Assembly (NCBI GenBank): GCA_905236675.1
Contig: CAJOND010000003.1
Coordinates: 1 to 64,000 of the forward strand
DNA: 64,000 nt
Direction of reading: 5' to 3'
Source of the DNA: Candidatus Rifleibacteriota bacterium
GTDB taxonomy: Bacteria; Muiribacteriota; Ozemobacteria; Ozemobacterales; Ozemobacteraceae
Shown: positions 52,511 through 62,034 of the stretch, one piece after another
How the letters are laid out: each line of letters starts with the position of its first letter
Numbering within the stretch: the first letter of the stretch is position 1
Notes under the pieces: generated by a model
What the model saw: only the letters and a program-made list of their open reading frames with translations
Databases searched by the model: none
What the model was told of the DNA's origin: nothing
Position numbers and translations under genes: made by a program

Positions 52511-52944
52511 TTCACCATCTTAGCGATTGTCAAAGCAAGAATATAGGCAAAGATACAAATATCTGGCAGTATGTTGTAGTATTACCTAATGCCAAAATTG
52601 GTGATAACTGCAATATATGTTCGCATTGCTTTATTGAGAACGATGTAAAAATTGGTAATAACGTAACAGTGAAATGCGGTGTTCAACTTTGGGATGGAAT
52701 TGAAATAGAAGATAATGTTTTTATTGGTCCAAACGTAACTTTCACTAACGATAAATACCCTCGTTCAAAGCAATATCCTGAAAAGTTCCTAAGAACAAAA
52801 ATTTGCAAAGGTGCTTCCATAGGTGCTAATGCTACCATTTGTCCTGGAGTAACAATTGGTGAAAAAGCTATGGTAGGAGCTGGTAGCGTTATTACAAAAG
52901 ATATACCTGCTAATGCTTTGGTTAAAGGCAATCCAGCAAGGTAA
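52507..52944 (+). CDS. LbH N-acetyltransferase (FdtC/QdtC/WxcM-N-like)
   Basis: 145 residues of hexapeptide repeats ('[20 protein letters not shown]', '[17 protein letters not shown]', '[20 protein letters not shown]', 'LVKGNPAR'). It fits the acetyltransferases that turn dTDP-Fuc3N/Qui3N into the N-acetyl form. It ends abruptly at NPAR, whereas relatives usually have 5-40 more residues, so the C-terminus may be trimmed. It overlaps the aminotransferase stop by 4 bp. Confidence 0.88.
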   Translation: MIHHLSDCQSKNIGKDTNIWQYVVVLPNAKIGDNCNICSHCFIENDVKIGNNVTVKCGVQLWDGIEIEDNVFIGPNVTFTNDKYPRSKQYPEKFLRTKICKGASIGANATICPGVTIGEKAMVGAGSVITKDIPANALVKGNPAR

Positions 52945-52956
52945 TGAGATAAAAAC

Positions 52957-53208
52957 ATGGAAATAGTAAAAAATCAAATTGAATCAAAAAAGTATCTTAC
53001 AAAAGATTATATTGTCAATAATTATGGTTTTGCTTCGCTTCATTTGCTTTACTTGACTGATGAATTGATTTGGTCTGTTTTAGAATTTATACCATCAGAA
53101 TTTAAGCAAGAATATTTTTCTAACAGAGAAGAAAAATACAATATAAAAGATAATCGTAGTTTTATATACAAATGTTTTATCGTTGATAAAGAATTAAATA
53201 AGAAATGA
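52957..53208 (+). CDS. Small protein of unknown function
   Basis: 83 residues, mixed charge, no signal peptide ('YIVNNYGFASLHLLYLTDEL'). It lies 12 bp after the acetyltransferase stop in the same direction. No family is recognised. It may be an independent small gene or a remnant. Confidence 0.45.
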   Translation: MEIVKNQIESKKYLTKDYIVNNYGFASLHLLYLTDELIWSVLEFIPSEFKQEYFSNREEKYNIKDNRSFIYKCFIVDKELNKK

Positions 53209-53295
53209 TGATACAATTTTAGGAAAACTACTCGCTTAATTGAAATGATTTCACAGAATTGAAGTAAAATTATTATTTATATTTAAGGTTACAAA

Positions 53296-54783
53296 ATGTT
53301 AAGCAAGAATAAATTAGAAATTTTAGTTAATAAAGTAAAACATAGTATTTCTTCTAATATTAGTAAAAACAATATAGAGGCTTCTATTAGTCAAACTTCG
53401 ACTTGTGCAAAAATTCTATATGAAACGAATCAAACTTATTATGATTCTGATTTGGAGAGTTATTTATTAGAAATTTCTAATAAATTAGACTTAAAAATAG
53501 ATAATTATTCCTCAAATAAAAATACTATATTGTTTTTTGACAGTTTTGGACTTAATAATAGGGGATTAGCCCAAATATATTTGAAGGCTCTTTCCAAGAT
53601 TGGCAAAGTTATGTATATTACTTACGGAGAATACAAAAACAGAATACCAACACTGTTATCTATATTGGAGAGCGGTAAACAAAATAAAATTTATTTCCTT
53701 GAAAACAAAAGTTATTTAAAAAAAATAGAAGAATTAAAGCAAATACTAGAAAAAGAGAGACCTTTTCATATTATAAATTATTCTACTCCTTGGGAAGTAG
53801 TTTTGCCTATAGTTGCTTATTTTTATAAAGATTTTACCAAAAGATATTTAATTAATCTTACCGACCATGCTTTCTGGTTAGGTAGCCAGTTTATAGACTA
53901 TTGTGTGGAATTTCGTGATTACGGAGCTTATATTTCTAATAAATATAGAAATATTTCTAAAGATAAGATTGTATGCTTGCCATATTACCCAGTAATAGAT
54001 GTTAATAAAGATTTTGAAGGTTTTCCTTTTCAGTATGATGAAACTAAACACAAAATAGTTTTTTCTGGAGGGAATATTTATAAGACAATAGGCAAAGATA
54101 ACTTGTATTATAAGATTGTAGACAACATACTTACAAAACATTCCGATGTGATATTCTGGTATGCTGGTAGCGGAGACCCATTGCTTTACGATAGTTTTAA
54201 TAAGTTGAAGGGAAAATACCCAAATCAATTGTATATTACTAGCGAAAGGAAAGATTTGTTCCAAGTTTTACAAAAATGTTATTTTTACCTTTCAACCTAT
54301 CCATTGGGTGGTGGATTGATGACGCAATATGCTGCTATAGCAAAAAAACTGCCTATTTCTTTAAAGTTTGATAATGTATTAAGTGGTTTATTAATTAATC
54401 AGGATGATCTTGGTATTATTTTTAATAGTTATGATGAAGTTATAGATGAAATTGATAAACTGTTAGATAATAAAGATTATTTAAAAGACAAGGAATCAAG
54501 ATTAGAAAGTTCAGTAATTAGTGAAACAGAATTCCAAGAACAACTCGGTTTATTGCTTGAAACTGGAAAAACAAAATATCATCTTGAATATAAACCTGTA
54601 GATACAGTTAATTTTAGAAAAGAATATTTGCATAGATTTAATATTGAAGATATTTATGCTTATATCGCTAACGATAATTATTTGCTTGTTGTAATGCCTT
54701 TACAGTTTATTGCAGGAATATTACGCAGAATTAAATCTAAATGCAAAAAACTTTTAGCAAAAATTAAATGGAGGACTAAATAA
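53296..54783 (+). CDS. Glycosyltransferase-like protein, GT-B type
   Basis: 495 residues. The C-terminal half has a GT-B nucleotide-sugar domain: 'KIVFSGGNIYKTIGKDNLYY', 'FWYAGSGDP' and 'YFYLSTYPLGGGLMTQYAAI'. The N-terminal 100 residues are unrecognised. The stop abuts the next gene's start with no gap, consistent with coupling. Confidence 0.72.
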   Translation: MLSKNKLEILVNKVKHSISSNISKNNIEASISQTSTCAKILYETNQTYYDSDLESYLLEISNKLDLKIDNYSSNKNTILFFDSFGLNNRGLAQIYLKALSKIGKVMYITYGEYKNRIPTLLSILESGKQNKIYFLENKSYLKKIEELKQILEKERPFHIINYSTPWEVVLPIVAYFYKDFTKRYLINLTDHAFWLGSQFIDYCVEFRDYGAYISNKYRNISKDKIVCLPYYPVIDVNKDFEGFPFQYDETKHKIVFSGGNIYKTIGKDNLYYKIVDNILTKHSDVIFWYAGSGDPLLYDSFNKLKGKYPNQLYITSERKDLFQVLQKCYFYLSTYPLGGGLMTQYAAIAKKLPISLKFDNVLSGLLINQDDLGIIFNSYDEVIDEIDKLLDNKDYLKDKESRLESSVISETEFQEQLGLLLETGKTKYHLEYKPVDTVNFRKEYLHRFNIEDIYAYIANDNYLLVVMPLQFIAGILRRIKSKCKKLLAKIKWRTK

Positions 54784-55752
54784 ATGTCTGAATTAATTTA
54801 TGAAGATAATTATTTTATTTTTGATAGACCAATCAAGAAAAATTTAAAGTTTTATATCAAAAGAATACTTTATCCCTTTGTTTCTATTTATTATAAATTA
54901 TTAATGTATATATTTAGACCTAGAAAAAAACAAATTGAAAAGAAATATAACGTTTCAATTTGTGCAATTTTTAAAGATGAGGCTACTTATTTAAAAGAAT
55001 GGATAGAGTTTCATAAGATTGTTGGTGTTGAGCATTTCTATTTATATAACAATAATTCTTCTGATAATTATAAAGATATACTTAAACCATATATAGATGA
55101 CAATATCGTTACTTTGATTGATTGGCCTCAAAAACAGTGTCAAGTTGAAGCTTATCAAGATTGTGCTAAAAAATTCTCACTCGAAACAAAATGGATAGCA
55201 TATATCGATTTAGACGAATTTATTATTCCTAACCAATTTGATGATATTTATTCTTTTTTGAAGCAATTTGACTATTCTAGACCTGTTGTTATCGTATATT
55301 GGAAGAACATGGGGTCATCAGGCAAAATGTACCGCGATTTGGATGGCTTGGTTATTGAAGATTTTGTAGTTGGTTTTAGAAAGTGTGTTAATATTGGCAA
55401 ATGCTTTTTTAATACTAACTATAAATATCCAGATATTTTAACGATTAATTATGTTCATCATCTACGTGCAAATTTTAAAAATATATTGTTTTTCCCTGTA
55501 AATGTATTCGATAATATATGTCTTTGGGGTATGAATAAAGCCTTTTCCGAAAATATGCCAATACAAATAAATCATTTTTTATTGAAGTCTTTTAATGAAT
55601 ACGTAAATAAAAAATCAAAGCGAGGTGGAGGTATTCATGTTGATATGCATAATTTAGATTATTTCTGGAATCATGAAAGTAAATGCCAAGCAGTTGATTA
55701 CCATGCTTATAAATATCTAATTAAACTAAAACTAGCAATGAACAAAGAGTAA
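54784..55752 (+). CDS. Glycosyltransferase family 92 / GT2-like
   Basis: 322 residues. 'SICAIFKDEATYLKEWIEFH', 'GVEHFYLYNNNSSDNYKDIL', 'WIAYIDLDEFIIP' (DxD) and 'VYWKNMGSSGK' match the GT92/DUF23 group of galactosyltransferase-like enzymes. Presumed cytosolic, membrane-associated, acting on the repeat unit. Confidence 0.87.
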   Translation: MSELIYEDNYFIFDRPIKKNLKFYIKRILYPFVSIYYKLLMYIFRPRKKQIEKKYNVSICAIFKDEATYLKEWIEFHKIVGVEHFYLYNNNSSDNYKDILKPYIDDNIVTLIDWPQKQCQVEAYQDCAKKFSLETKWIAYIDLDEFIIPNQFDDIYSFLKQFDYSRPVVIVYWKNMGSSGKMYRDLDGLVIEDFVVGFRKCVNIGKCFFNTNYKYPDILTINYVHHLRANFKNILFFPVNVFDNICLWGMNKAFSENMPIQINHFLLKSFNEYVNKKSKRGGGIHVDMHNLDYFWNHESKCQAVDYHAYKYLIKLKLAMNKE

Positions 55753-55812
55753 AAAAACATCTATATTAGAAATGATAATTATTTAACTGACAAATTTATA
55801 AAAAATTAAAAT

Positions 55813-57357
55813 ATGAGTAATATAGCTAATTCTGAAAGAGTTGTAAAAAACACATTGTCTCTCTATTTGAGAATGGTTTTTCTTACAATTGTATCTTTAT
55901 ATACTGTTAGAGTTGTTCTCCATGTTTTAGGTGCTGAAGATTATGGTTTAAATAATGTGGTTGGTGGGATAGTCTCTGTAATGGTATTTTTTACAGGTGC
56001 CATGACAGATGCGTCGCAAAGATATTTCTCAATTGGTATTGCTAAAAAAGATTGGACTGAAGTAAACAGATTTTTCTCTGTCAATTTTACAATATATGTG
56101 GTTTTTGCATTAATAATAGTAGTTTTGGGTGAAACGCTCGGCTTATGGTTCGTGATGAACAAATTGACAATACCAGCCCATAGAATGACTGCGTGTATCT
56201 GGGTATACCAACTTTCTATACTCACATTCATAATCTCAATGCTTAACACACCCTTTCAGGCATTGCTAGTTGCAAATGAACAGATTTCTGTTTATGCATA
56301 TATATCTATTTCGGAGGGAATATTTAAGTTACTGATTGTTTATATCCTATCTATTATAAATTTTGATAAGCTTATCAGTTATAGAGTTCTTGGCTCCATA
56401 GTCTCAATTATCCATTCGTTATTTTACGTTTTATATTCAAAATATAAATATAGAGAATTAAAAATACGTCTGTTTAAAAATAATAAAACCGATTATAAGA
56501 ACGTATTCTCTTATGTGAGTTGGAATATTATAGGCACTTTGGCAACAATTTGCAAAGGAACAGGAATAAATATAGTAATTAATATGTTTTTTAATCCTAC
56601 AATAAATGCTGCCAGAGGACTTTCCTTTTCAATAAAAAGTGTAGTTTTATCTTTTGCACAGAATTTTTTAAAAGCAGTTTCTCCTCAAATTACTAAAAAA
56701 TATGCTACAAATGATAATAATCTTTTAAATTTAATATATTCATCATCCAAGATGGCGTTTTCATTGCTTTTTATTGTTGTTTTACCCCTTATTCATAATA
56801 TGAGAGATATATTAGTTATTTGGTTAGGCAAATCAGTTCCTGAATATACTGTTGAATTTGCTGTATTAGCCTTAATTGATACTCTTGTTTTTACTGTTAC
56901 CGATCCAATAGGTACTGCTGTATGTGCAACTGGAAACGTGAAAGAGTTTCAAATATCTACTGGTTTTATTAGTTTATTAAATATACCTTTGTCCTATATA
57001 GGTTTATGTTATATTAAAAATCCCTGTCTACCTTTCTATATTTCAATTTTGTTGTCGTCTGCCGTGCTTTTTGTTCGGATAAAGGTTTATTCAAAAATAA
57101 ATAATGATTTTAAAATATTTAATTACTTGAAAAATGTTGTTTTGCCTACTATAATAAACTCCACCATTGTTTTTGTTTTAACCTTTTATTTGAAAATAGA
57201 AAATACGAGTATTTTTACTATTTGCTTAAATACTTTATTTGAAGTTTTCTTAAGTTCATTTGTTATTTATACTTTTGTTTTAAATAAATATGAAAGAGAA
57301 TTGATCAAGAAAATATTTATTAATTTTTCAAATAAAATAATAAAGAGGAATTTATAA
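55813..57357 (+). CDS. Wzx-like polysaccharide flippase
   Basis: 514 residues with about 14 hydrophobic segments. N-terminal 'NTLSLYLRMVFLTIVSLYTV', 'GAEDYGLNNVVGGIVSVMVF' and 'GAMTDASQRYFSIGIAKKDW' are typical of the MATE-like polysaccharide transporter group. It flips undecaprenyl-linked repeat units across the inner membrane for the Wzy-like enzyme. Confidence 0.88.
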   Translation: MSNIANSERVVKNTLSLYLRMVFLTIVSLYTVRVVLHVLGAEDYGLNNVVGGIVSVMVFFTGAMTDASQRYFSIGIAKKDWTEVNRFFSVNFTIYVVFALIIVVLGETLGLWFVMNKLTIPAHRMTACIWVYQLSILTFIISMLNTPFQALLVANEQISVYAYISISEGIFKLLIVYILSIINFDKLISYRVLGSIVSIIHSLFYVLYSKYKYRELKIRLFKNNKTDYKNVFSYVSWNIIGTLATICKGTGINIVINMFFNPTINAARGLSFSIKSVVLSFAQNFLKAVSPQITKKYATNDNNLLNLIYSSSKMAFSLLFIVVLPLIHNMRDILVIWLGKSVPEYTVEFAVLALIDTLVFTVTDPIGTAVCATGNVKEFQISTGFISLLNIPLSYIGLCYIKNPCLPFYISILLSSAVLFVRIKVYSKINNDFKIFNYLKNVVLPTIINSTIVFVLTFYLKIENTSIFTICLNTLFEVFLSSFVIYTFVLNKYERELIKKIFINFSNKIIKRNL

Positions 57358-57441
57358 ATATTGCTTGATATTTTTATCCTAAAAAATGAGCAAAAAATAA
57401 ACATAATAATAAACTTGACAATATCGGAGAAGATAGTCATA

Positions 57442-58507
57442 ATGTCCAGTCCAGTCCAGTCCAGTCCAGTCCAGTCCAGTCCAGAATAATATTAGTCTAA
57501 GGTTAATTTCTTCTGAATCAAATAGAATTGATTATGTTGATTTATTTAGGGCTTTAGGAATTATTTTAATGATAATGGGACATATTAATTTTGGAAGTCA
57601 TTTTGATAAATATATCCATGCTTTTCATATGCCAATGTTTTTTATAATCTCAGGCTTCTTCTATAAAAATGAAAATATAAACACACTTTTGTTTAAGAGA
57701 TTGAAATCATTAATAGTTCCATATTATGTATTTGGCTTATTTCATATTTTTTTGTATTCAATTATTTATTTAGATTTTAAAATTGATTTTATTAAAAATT
57801 TATTTTGGGAAATAACCTTATGTGTTCCCATAGCTGGAGCACTGTGGTTCCTTCCAGCGATGTTTTTCGCCAATATTTTTTATGCTTTGATTCAATCTTC
57901 TAGAATGAAAGAAAGTGTTAAAATAGTATTTATTATTTTGTTTTCAATATTAGGTATGATTTTATCAAAGCTTTTACCATTTAGACTTCCATGGGCATTA
58001 GATGCTGCTTTTGTTTCTATTGGTTTAATTTATTGTGGAAGATTAATTAGAGAAAAATATATTAATGTTATTAAACTTAGATTTATTCAAAGTCTGATTT
58101 TATTTTTTGTTTTCGCTTTTCTTATATTTTTTAATGGCTATATAAATATGCGTACTGGACAATATGCAAATTGGCTTTTATTTTGGATAAATGCTGTTGG
58201 AATGAGTACAGTCCTTTTGAATCTGTCTAGAATAACAAACCAATTTTTAAATAGAAATACACATAATATTTTTAAATCATGGCTTCATAGTATTGGGGCT
58301 AATTCAATTGTTTATCTCTGCCTTAATCAATTAGCAATACTTGCTACTCAAAATTTACTTTTTGCATTTATCCCTCACGAAAATATGAATAGACTAATAT
58401 TATTAGTTGTTAAAATGATAATTTTTGTATTAACTTTAATTATGCTATTTTCCTTTCAAAAGCTAATATGTAATACTAAGCTTAGAATTATTATAGGAAA
58501 ATCTTGA
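57442..58507 (+). CDS. Phase-variable acyltransferase family 3, OFF in this sequence
   Basis: The body (57569-58507 and its 5' extension in frame from about 57485) encodes an acyltransferase_3 protein: 'IDYVDLFRALGIILMIMGHI', 'HAFHMPMFFIISGFFYK', 'GALWFLPAMFFAN' and about 10 membrane segments. The proper start is ATG 57442 with GGAGA 11 bases upstream. Eight TCCAG units separate it from the body and leave it out of frame: reading from 57442 hits TAA at 57487. Nine copies (any multiple of three) would fuse MSSPVQ... to the full protein. An internal ATG at 57569 would omit the first membrane helix. It probably O-acetylates the surface polysaccharide. Confidence 0.85.
57445..57484 (+). repeat. 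(TCCAG)8 simple sequence repeat
   Basis: Eight perfect tandem TCCAG pentamers directly after the ATG at 57442, encoding Ser-Ser-Pro-Val-Gln periods. Because five is not a multiple of three, slippage changes the reading frame of the acyltransferase. Confidence 0.95.
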
Positions 58508-58594
58508 TGCTTATCTAATAAGTTAGGTTATACAGAAATTATATGATTTATTTTTAATAAACTATTGACAAAATAATCAGTGGGGAATTGTGTT

Positions 58595-59692
58595 ATGTAC
58601 AAACAAGCAAGCAAGATTCTGTCTATACAAGGGATTAGAGCTTTTGCTTTTTTACTAATTTTTATAAGTCATTGTGATTATCTTATTGTTAGCGAATTAG
58701 GTAAAAATCCATTAGGTTATTTGGGTGGTTGGGGTGTGTCAATATTTCTGATTCTAAGCGGATATTTATCTGCAAGAAATTTATTTTTTGATAATAAATT
58801 ATCTATTACAGAATTACTTAAAATAAGTTATTTAAAATTACAAATTAGATTTATAAAAATTTTCCCTTTACATTTATTTACCCTATTAATATCATTTCCT
58901 TTTAGTTATAAAGCTTTATTTTTTGAGTTTAGTTTAAGTAAATGGCTGTCTCTGTTGGTTAATATTTTTTTGTTGCAGGCTTGGCTACCAATAAAAGGAG
59001 ATTTTAATTTTGTTTCTTGGTATCTATCCGTATTTTTATTTATAAGTTTTATTGGAGTTTTTTTATGCTATTTTTTTCAAAATAATCAAAAAATAAGAAA
59101 TAAATCTTTTTTAATAGGTATGTTCTTGGTTATATTACAATTGATTATTTGCATAATTTTCAAAAATCATTCGTTATCACATAAAATTATATATTTTTTC
59201 CCATTAACAAGAATAGTTGATTTCATAATAGGTATTTGTTTGTATTATGTATCAATAGAAATAAAAAACGTTAATAAAAGTAACTGTTGTTTTATATTTG
59301 GTATGGTTTTAGGAATATTGATTTCGTATTTTTCTTATGGCGCAGAATCAGAGTTCTTCTCAGTAGTATTATGGTCAATTCCGTCTTTTTTGATTATAAT
59401 CGGGACCGTTTCAAATACAATTCCAGCTAGTTCTTTTTTGGAAAATAAAACAATAGTATGGTTAGGAAATATCAGTTTTGAATTATTTCTTATTCACCAA
59501 TTAGCTATTAGATATAGCTATATTGTTTTAAGAAAAATAGGTTATAGTCCGAATGTTATTACATATTTTATGGTATTCGTTCTTTCTGTTTTATTTGCTG
59601 TTATCTGGAAAAATATAAGCAATAAAGTGATAATTAAACTACCTGCAGCAATATCTACAACAATATCTACAAAACCAAATCGTATTTTTTGA
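58595..59692 (+). CDS. Acyltransferase family 3 (OafA-like)
   Basis: 365 residues from ATG 58595 with GGGGA upstream. 'ILSIQGIRAFAFLLIFISH' and 'GGWGVSIFLILSGYL' mark the acyltransferase_3 N-terminus; about 10 membrane segments follow. It likely O-acylates the polysaccharide. The last codons (after about 59660) overlap, on the opposite strand, the end of an Rpn tail ORF, so the C-terminal 'ISTTISTKPNRIF' may be acquired. Confidence 0.87.
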   Translation: MYKQASKILSIQGIRAFAFLLIFISHCDYLIVSELGKNPLGYLGGWGVSIFLILSGYLSARNLFFDNKLSITELLKISYLKLQIRFIKIFPLHLFTLLISFPFSYKALFFEFSLSKWLSLLVNIFLLQAWLPIKGDFNFVSWYLSVFLFISFIGVFLCYFFQNNQKIRNKSFLIGMFLVILQLIICIIFKNHSLSHKIIYFFPLTRIVDFIIGICLYYVSIEIKNVNKSNCCFIFGMVLGILISYFSYGAESEFFSVVLWSIPSFLIIIGTVSNTIPASSFLENKTIVWLGNISFELFLIHQLAIRYSYIVLRKIGYSPNVITYFMVFVLSVLFAVIWKNISNKVIIKLPAAISTTISTKPNRIF

Positions 59693-59840
59693 AATCAGCT
59701 AATAGTTGTTCTGTTGATATACCAATTGTAGTTGCTGCTTGGTCTAGTGTTATTAAGCCTTGTTTTATCATGTCGTAGAAAGCGCTAAGCTTGCCTTCTT
59801 TTTTGCTATCTTCCATAAAGTCATTAACAGCTTTGCACAT
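59667..59840 (-). CDS. Detached Rpn C-terminal tail ORF, copy 1
   Basis: 57 residues, MCKAVNDFMEDSKKEGKLSA... ending 'LLADFKKYDLVL'. It matches the C-terminal tail of Rpn-family proteins but has no nuclease domain. It sits 35 bp after the stop of the complete Rpn gene, in a different frame. An in-frame ATG and a weak AGGT site exist, so it could be a free-standing small protein; it may equally be a remnant. Its first 28 residues are identical to the second tail at 61301-61474. Confidence 0.45.
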   Translation of the reverse strand: MCKAVNDFMEDSKKEGKLSAFYDMIKQGLITLDQAATTIGISTEQLLADFKKYDLVL

Positions 59841-59875
59841 ATCGTTAATACCTGTAAGGTTATATTGATTTGATT

Positions 59876-60811
59876 TTATAATGCTAGATTATATTGTTTA
59901 AATTCAGTAAGAAGTTGTTTTTGAGTTAAACCTATTGATTTAGCTGCCTGTTCAATTGTTACTAGTCCTTGTTTTATAAAATTATAAACAGTATTGTATT
60001 TTTCTTCCTTTTTCCCATCTTCAATCAGTTCGTTAACAGCTTGACACATATCAATACTCTCCTTTTCTTTGTTGATTTTCAAATTTAGCCCAGTGGTTTC
60101 TTTTATCAAAGTTGCAGATAAATTGCTAACATTATGAAATTTTGAATTATTTTCAAGGCTTTCTTTCAGCTTCTTTTTGTCGTTAGAGTTTTTTATAAAC
60201 TGCAATACAATACCTAACTCTGATTTGAGTTTAGCTAGCTCCATATCTGACAACTGTGGGGATATTAGGTTCAGATTATAATTAGGAAGATATTTTGCAA
60301 TCGCCTCATCGACATCAATAAACATATCCTTGATATTTGTAGGAGCATCCCATTTGTTGCTACCAAAATACATAACAAGAGTTATAACAGGAATAAGTCT
60401 GTCTTCCTTTGTAAAACCAGATAAAAACTCGTCACTGTTAGAACATTTCTTGTTCTTACGGTTTTCTTTGCTTTTCAAGTCAACCTGACTTGCATATTGC
60501 AAAGAATCGTAAAGCATGGTTCTAACAGGCATAGCATAATGGATATTCGCTTGATTCTCTACGCCCAATATTAGAAAACCTGCTTTATCTGTTCTCTTTG
60601 CGGATAGAATCTTGAAAACATCCCTACTTTTCTGAATAGCGGATGAAACTTTGTTGCCATTTATCTCAACAGATATAGAGCTAGTATCTAAAGGTTTTAA
60701 ATCCTCTGGCTTTATCTTCTGATCACCACCATAAAGCAGATAGTTGAAAGCGTCTGCAAACACTTCGTTGTCGCTCATAAACCTTTTACTTATAATGTCT
60801 AAATTGCCCAT
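59876..60811 (-). CDS. Rpn-family PD-(D/E)XK nuclease/putative transposase
   Basis: 311 residues, apparently full length. The N-terminal domain contains 'VFADAFNYLLYGGDQKI' and the nuclease-core segment 'LILGVENQANIHYAMPVRTM', then 'LIPVITLVMYFG'. The C-terminal tail is 'NELIEDGKKEEKYNTVYNFI' followed by 'QAAKSIGLTQKQLLTEF', an HTH-like segment. Rpn proteins are DNA endonucleases; in E. coli-type members an internal start yields the tail alone as inhibitor. The tail here resembles the detached tails downstream. Confidence 0.88.
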   Translation of the reverse strand: MGNLDIISKRFMSDNEVFADAFNYLLYGGDQKIKPEDLKPLDTSSISVEINGNKVSSAIQKSRDVFKILSAKRTDKAGFLILGVENQANIHYAMPVRTMLYDSLQYASQVDLKSKENRKNKKCSNSDEFLSGFTKEDRLIPVITLVMYFGSNKWDAPTNIKDMFIDVDEAIAKYLPNYNLNLISPQLSDMELAKLKSELGIVLQFIKNSNDKKKLKESLENNSKFHNVSNLSATLIKETTGLNLKINKEKESIDMCQAVNELIEDGKKEEKYNTVYNFIKQGLVTIEQAAKSIGLTQKQLLTEFKQYNLAL

Positions 60812-60922
60812 TAAATCTTAACCTGCTTTCGCTACCTTTACTAATTATACCATAAAAATTGTATTTAAACTATATGAATTATAATAAGTTAATCTCATTC
60901 GGTGCAAACATGGAGCCTATAG

Positions 60923-61126
60923 AAAGCAATATTATACGCTGTTTCAGGAAATGCAATAAAGCTTTATGAAATACCTAGTGACTATGTTACTCCAAAATGT
61001 GGTGATGATATTGCAGAGTTAACTCAAAATCAAGATGTTATGGGGCATGTTTTGAATAAATTTCCTGCGAAATACCTGTTCCAGAATCTTCTAGCAAGAA
61101 TAAAGAGAAAGCTATTTAGGAAATAA
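60923..61126 (+). pseudogene. 3' fragment of an unrecognised gene
   Basis: An open frame with no start, preceded by TAG at 60920, reads through 'LYAVSGNAIKLYEIPSDYVT', 'DIAELTQNQDVMGHVLNKFP' and 'LLARIKRKLFRK' to TAA. The composition looks protein-coding and points in the direction of the polysaccharide cluster, so it may be the end of a lost polysaccharide gene. Confidence 0.5.
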
Positions 61127-61165
61127 ATGATGATTACAGGGCAAACGCATTAAAATTTCTTTTCT

Positions 61166-61254
61166 GGATTGCCACGCCTCTTTCAGAGGCTACGACTCGC
61201 TGACCTCCTGTCGCTCGCTTGCATAGGCACATCCTGTGCCTTATCGCAATGACG
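61166..61254. repeat. Dispersed palindromic repeat (CATTGCGAG type), copy 3
   Basis: GGATTGCCACGCCTCTTTCA ... TCGCAATGACG, the reverse orientation of copy 1 with an internal insertion of short palindromes (GCACATCCTGTGC). Confidence 0.75.
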
Positions 61255-61300
61255 TTTTTGTAAACAACGTTGTTTCAGATTTAGTTGCAGAATTAATAAT

Positions 61301-61474
61301 TTATAACGCCAATTTATATTCTTTGAATTTATCCAATAGCTGTTCTTTTGATAAATCTATTGATTTTGCAGCTTGATCTAAAGTAATCATTCCTTGTTTT
61401 ATCATGTCGTAGAAAGCACTAAGCTTGCCTTCTTTTTTGCTGTCTTCCATAAAATCATTAACAGCTTTGCACAT
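61301..61474 (-). CDS. Detached Rpn C-terminal tail ORF, copy 2
   Basis: 57 residues, the same length as copy 1 and identical to it for the first 28 residues, then diverging ('MITLDQAAKSIDLSKEQLLD'). It again lies 35 bp downstream of a gene ending in 'FKQYNLAL'. The repeated layout argues against random decay, but expression is unproven. Confidence 0.45.
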   Translation of the reverse strand: MCKAVNDFMEDSKKEGKLSAFYDMIKQGMITLDQAAKSIDLSKEQLLDKFKEYKLAL

Positions 61475-61509
61475 ATCGATAATACCTGTAAGGTTATATT
61501 GATTTGATT

Positions 61510-61938
61510 TTATAATGCTAGATTATATTGCTTAAACCCAGCAAGAAGTTGCTTTTTGGTTAGACCTAAAGATTTTGCAGCCTGTTCAACAGTTAGAAGA
61601 CCTTGTTTTATAATTTTATATAAGGCGTTAAATTCTCCTTCTTTTCTTCCTTCTTTTATCCCTTCTTTTTTGAATATTTCTTTGTCATTTTCACGGTCGT
61701 AGTCTCTAAATGATTTGGTCATTTTAATAATCTCCTCTAGAGTATTTATATGGTTGTATTTGTCGTTATCAAAGATAACAGAAAGATATCTTCGCAAGAA
61801 AGTATCAAACTTATTCCTGTAGTCAGGATTCTTTATGATTTCTTTTAGCTCGTTCAAAAACTCAGTAAATAAATCAGTGCTTGCAACCCTCTGTAGCTTC
61901 ATTGTTGCAACAACAGAATTAGCTAAACCGTCAAGCAC
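61510..61938 (-). pseudogene. 5'-truncated Rpn-family gene
   Basis: 142 residues corresponding to the C-terminal half of an Rpn protein ('FLRRYLSVIFDNDKYNHINT', 'GIKEGRKEGEFNALYKIIKQ', 'SLGLTKKQLLAGFKQYNLAL'). The nuclease domain is missing, and an in-frame stop lies shortly upstream. It could still express a tail protein. Confidence 0.65.
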
Positions 61939-62034
61939 GGTATCTTTTTAAGCTACTAATATTTCAAATATTTTAAGCCATTGACTAGACAATAAATAAC
62001 AACGACAACCAACAACGACAACCAACAACAATAA

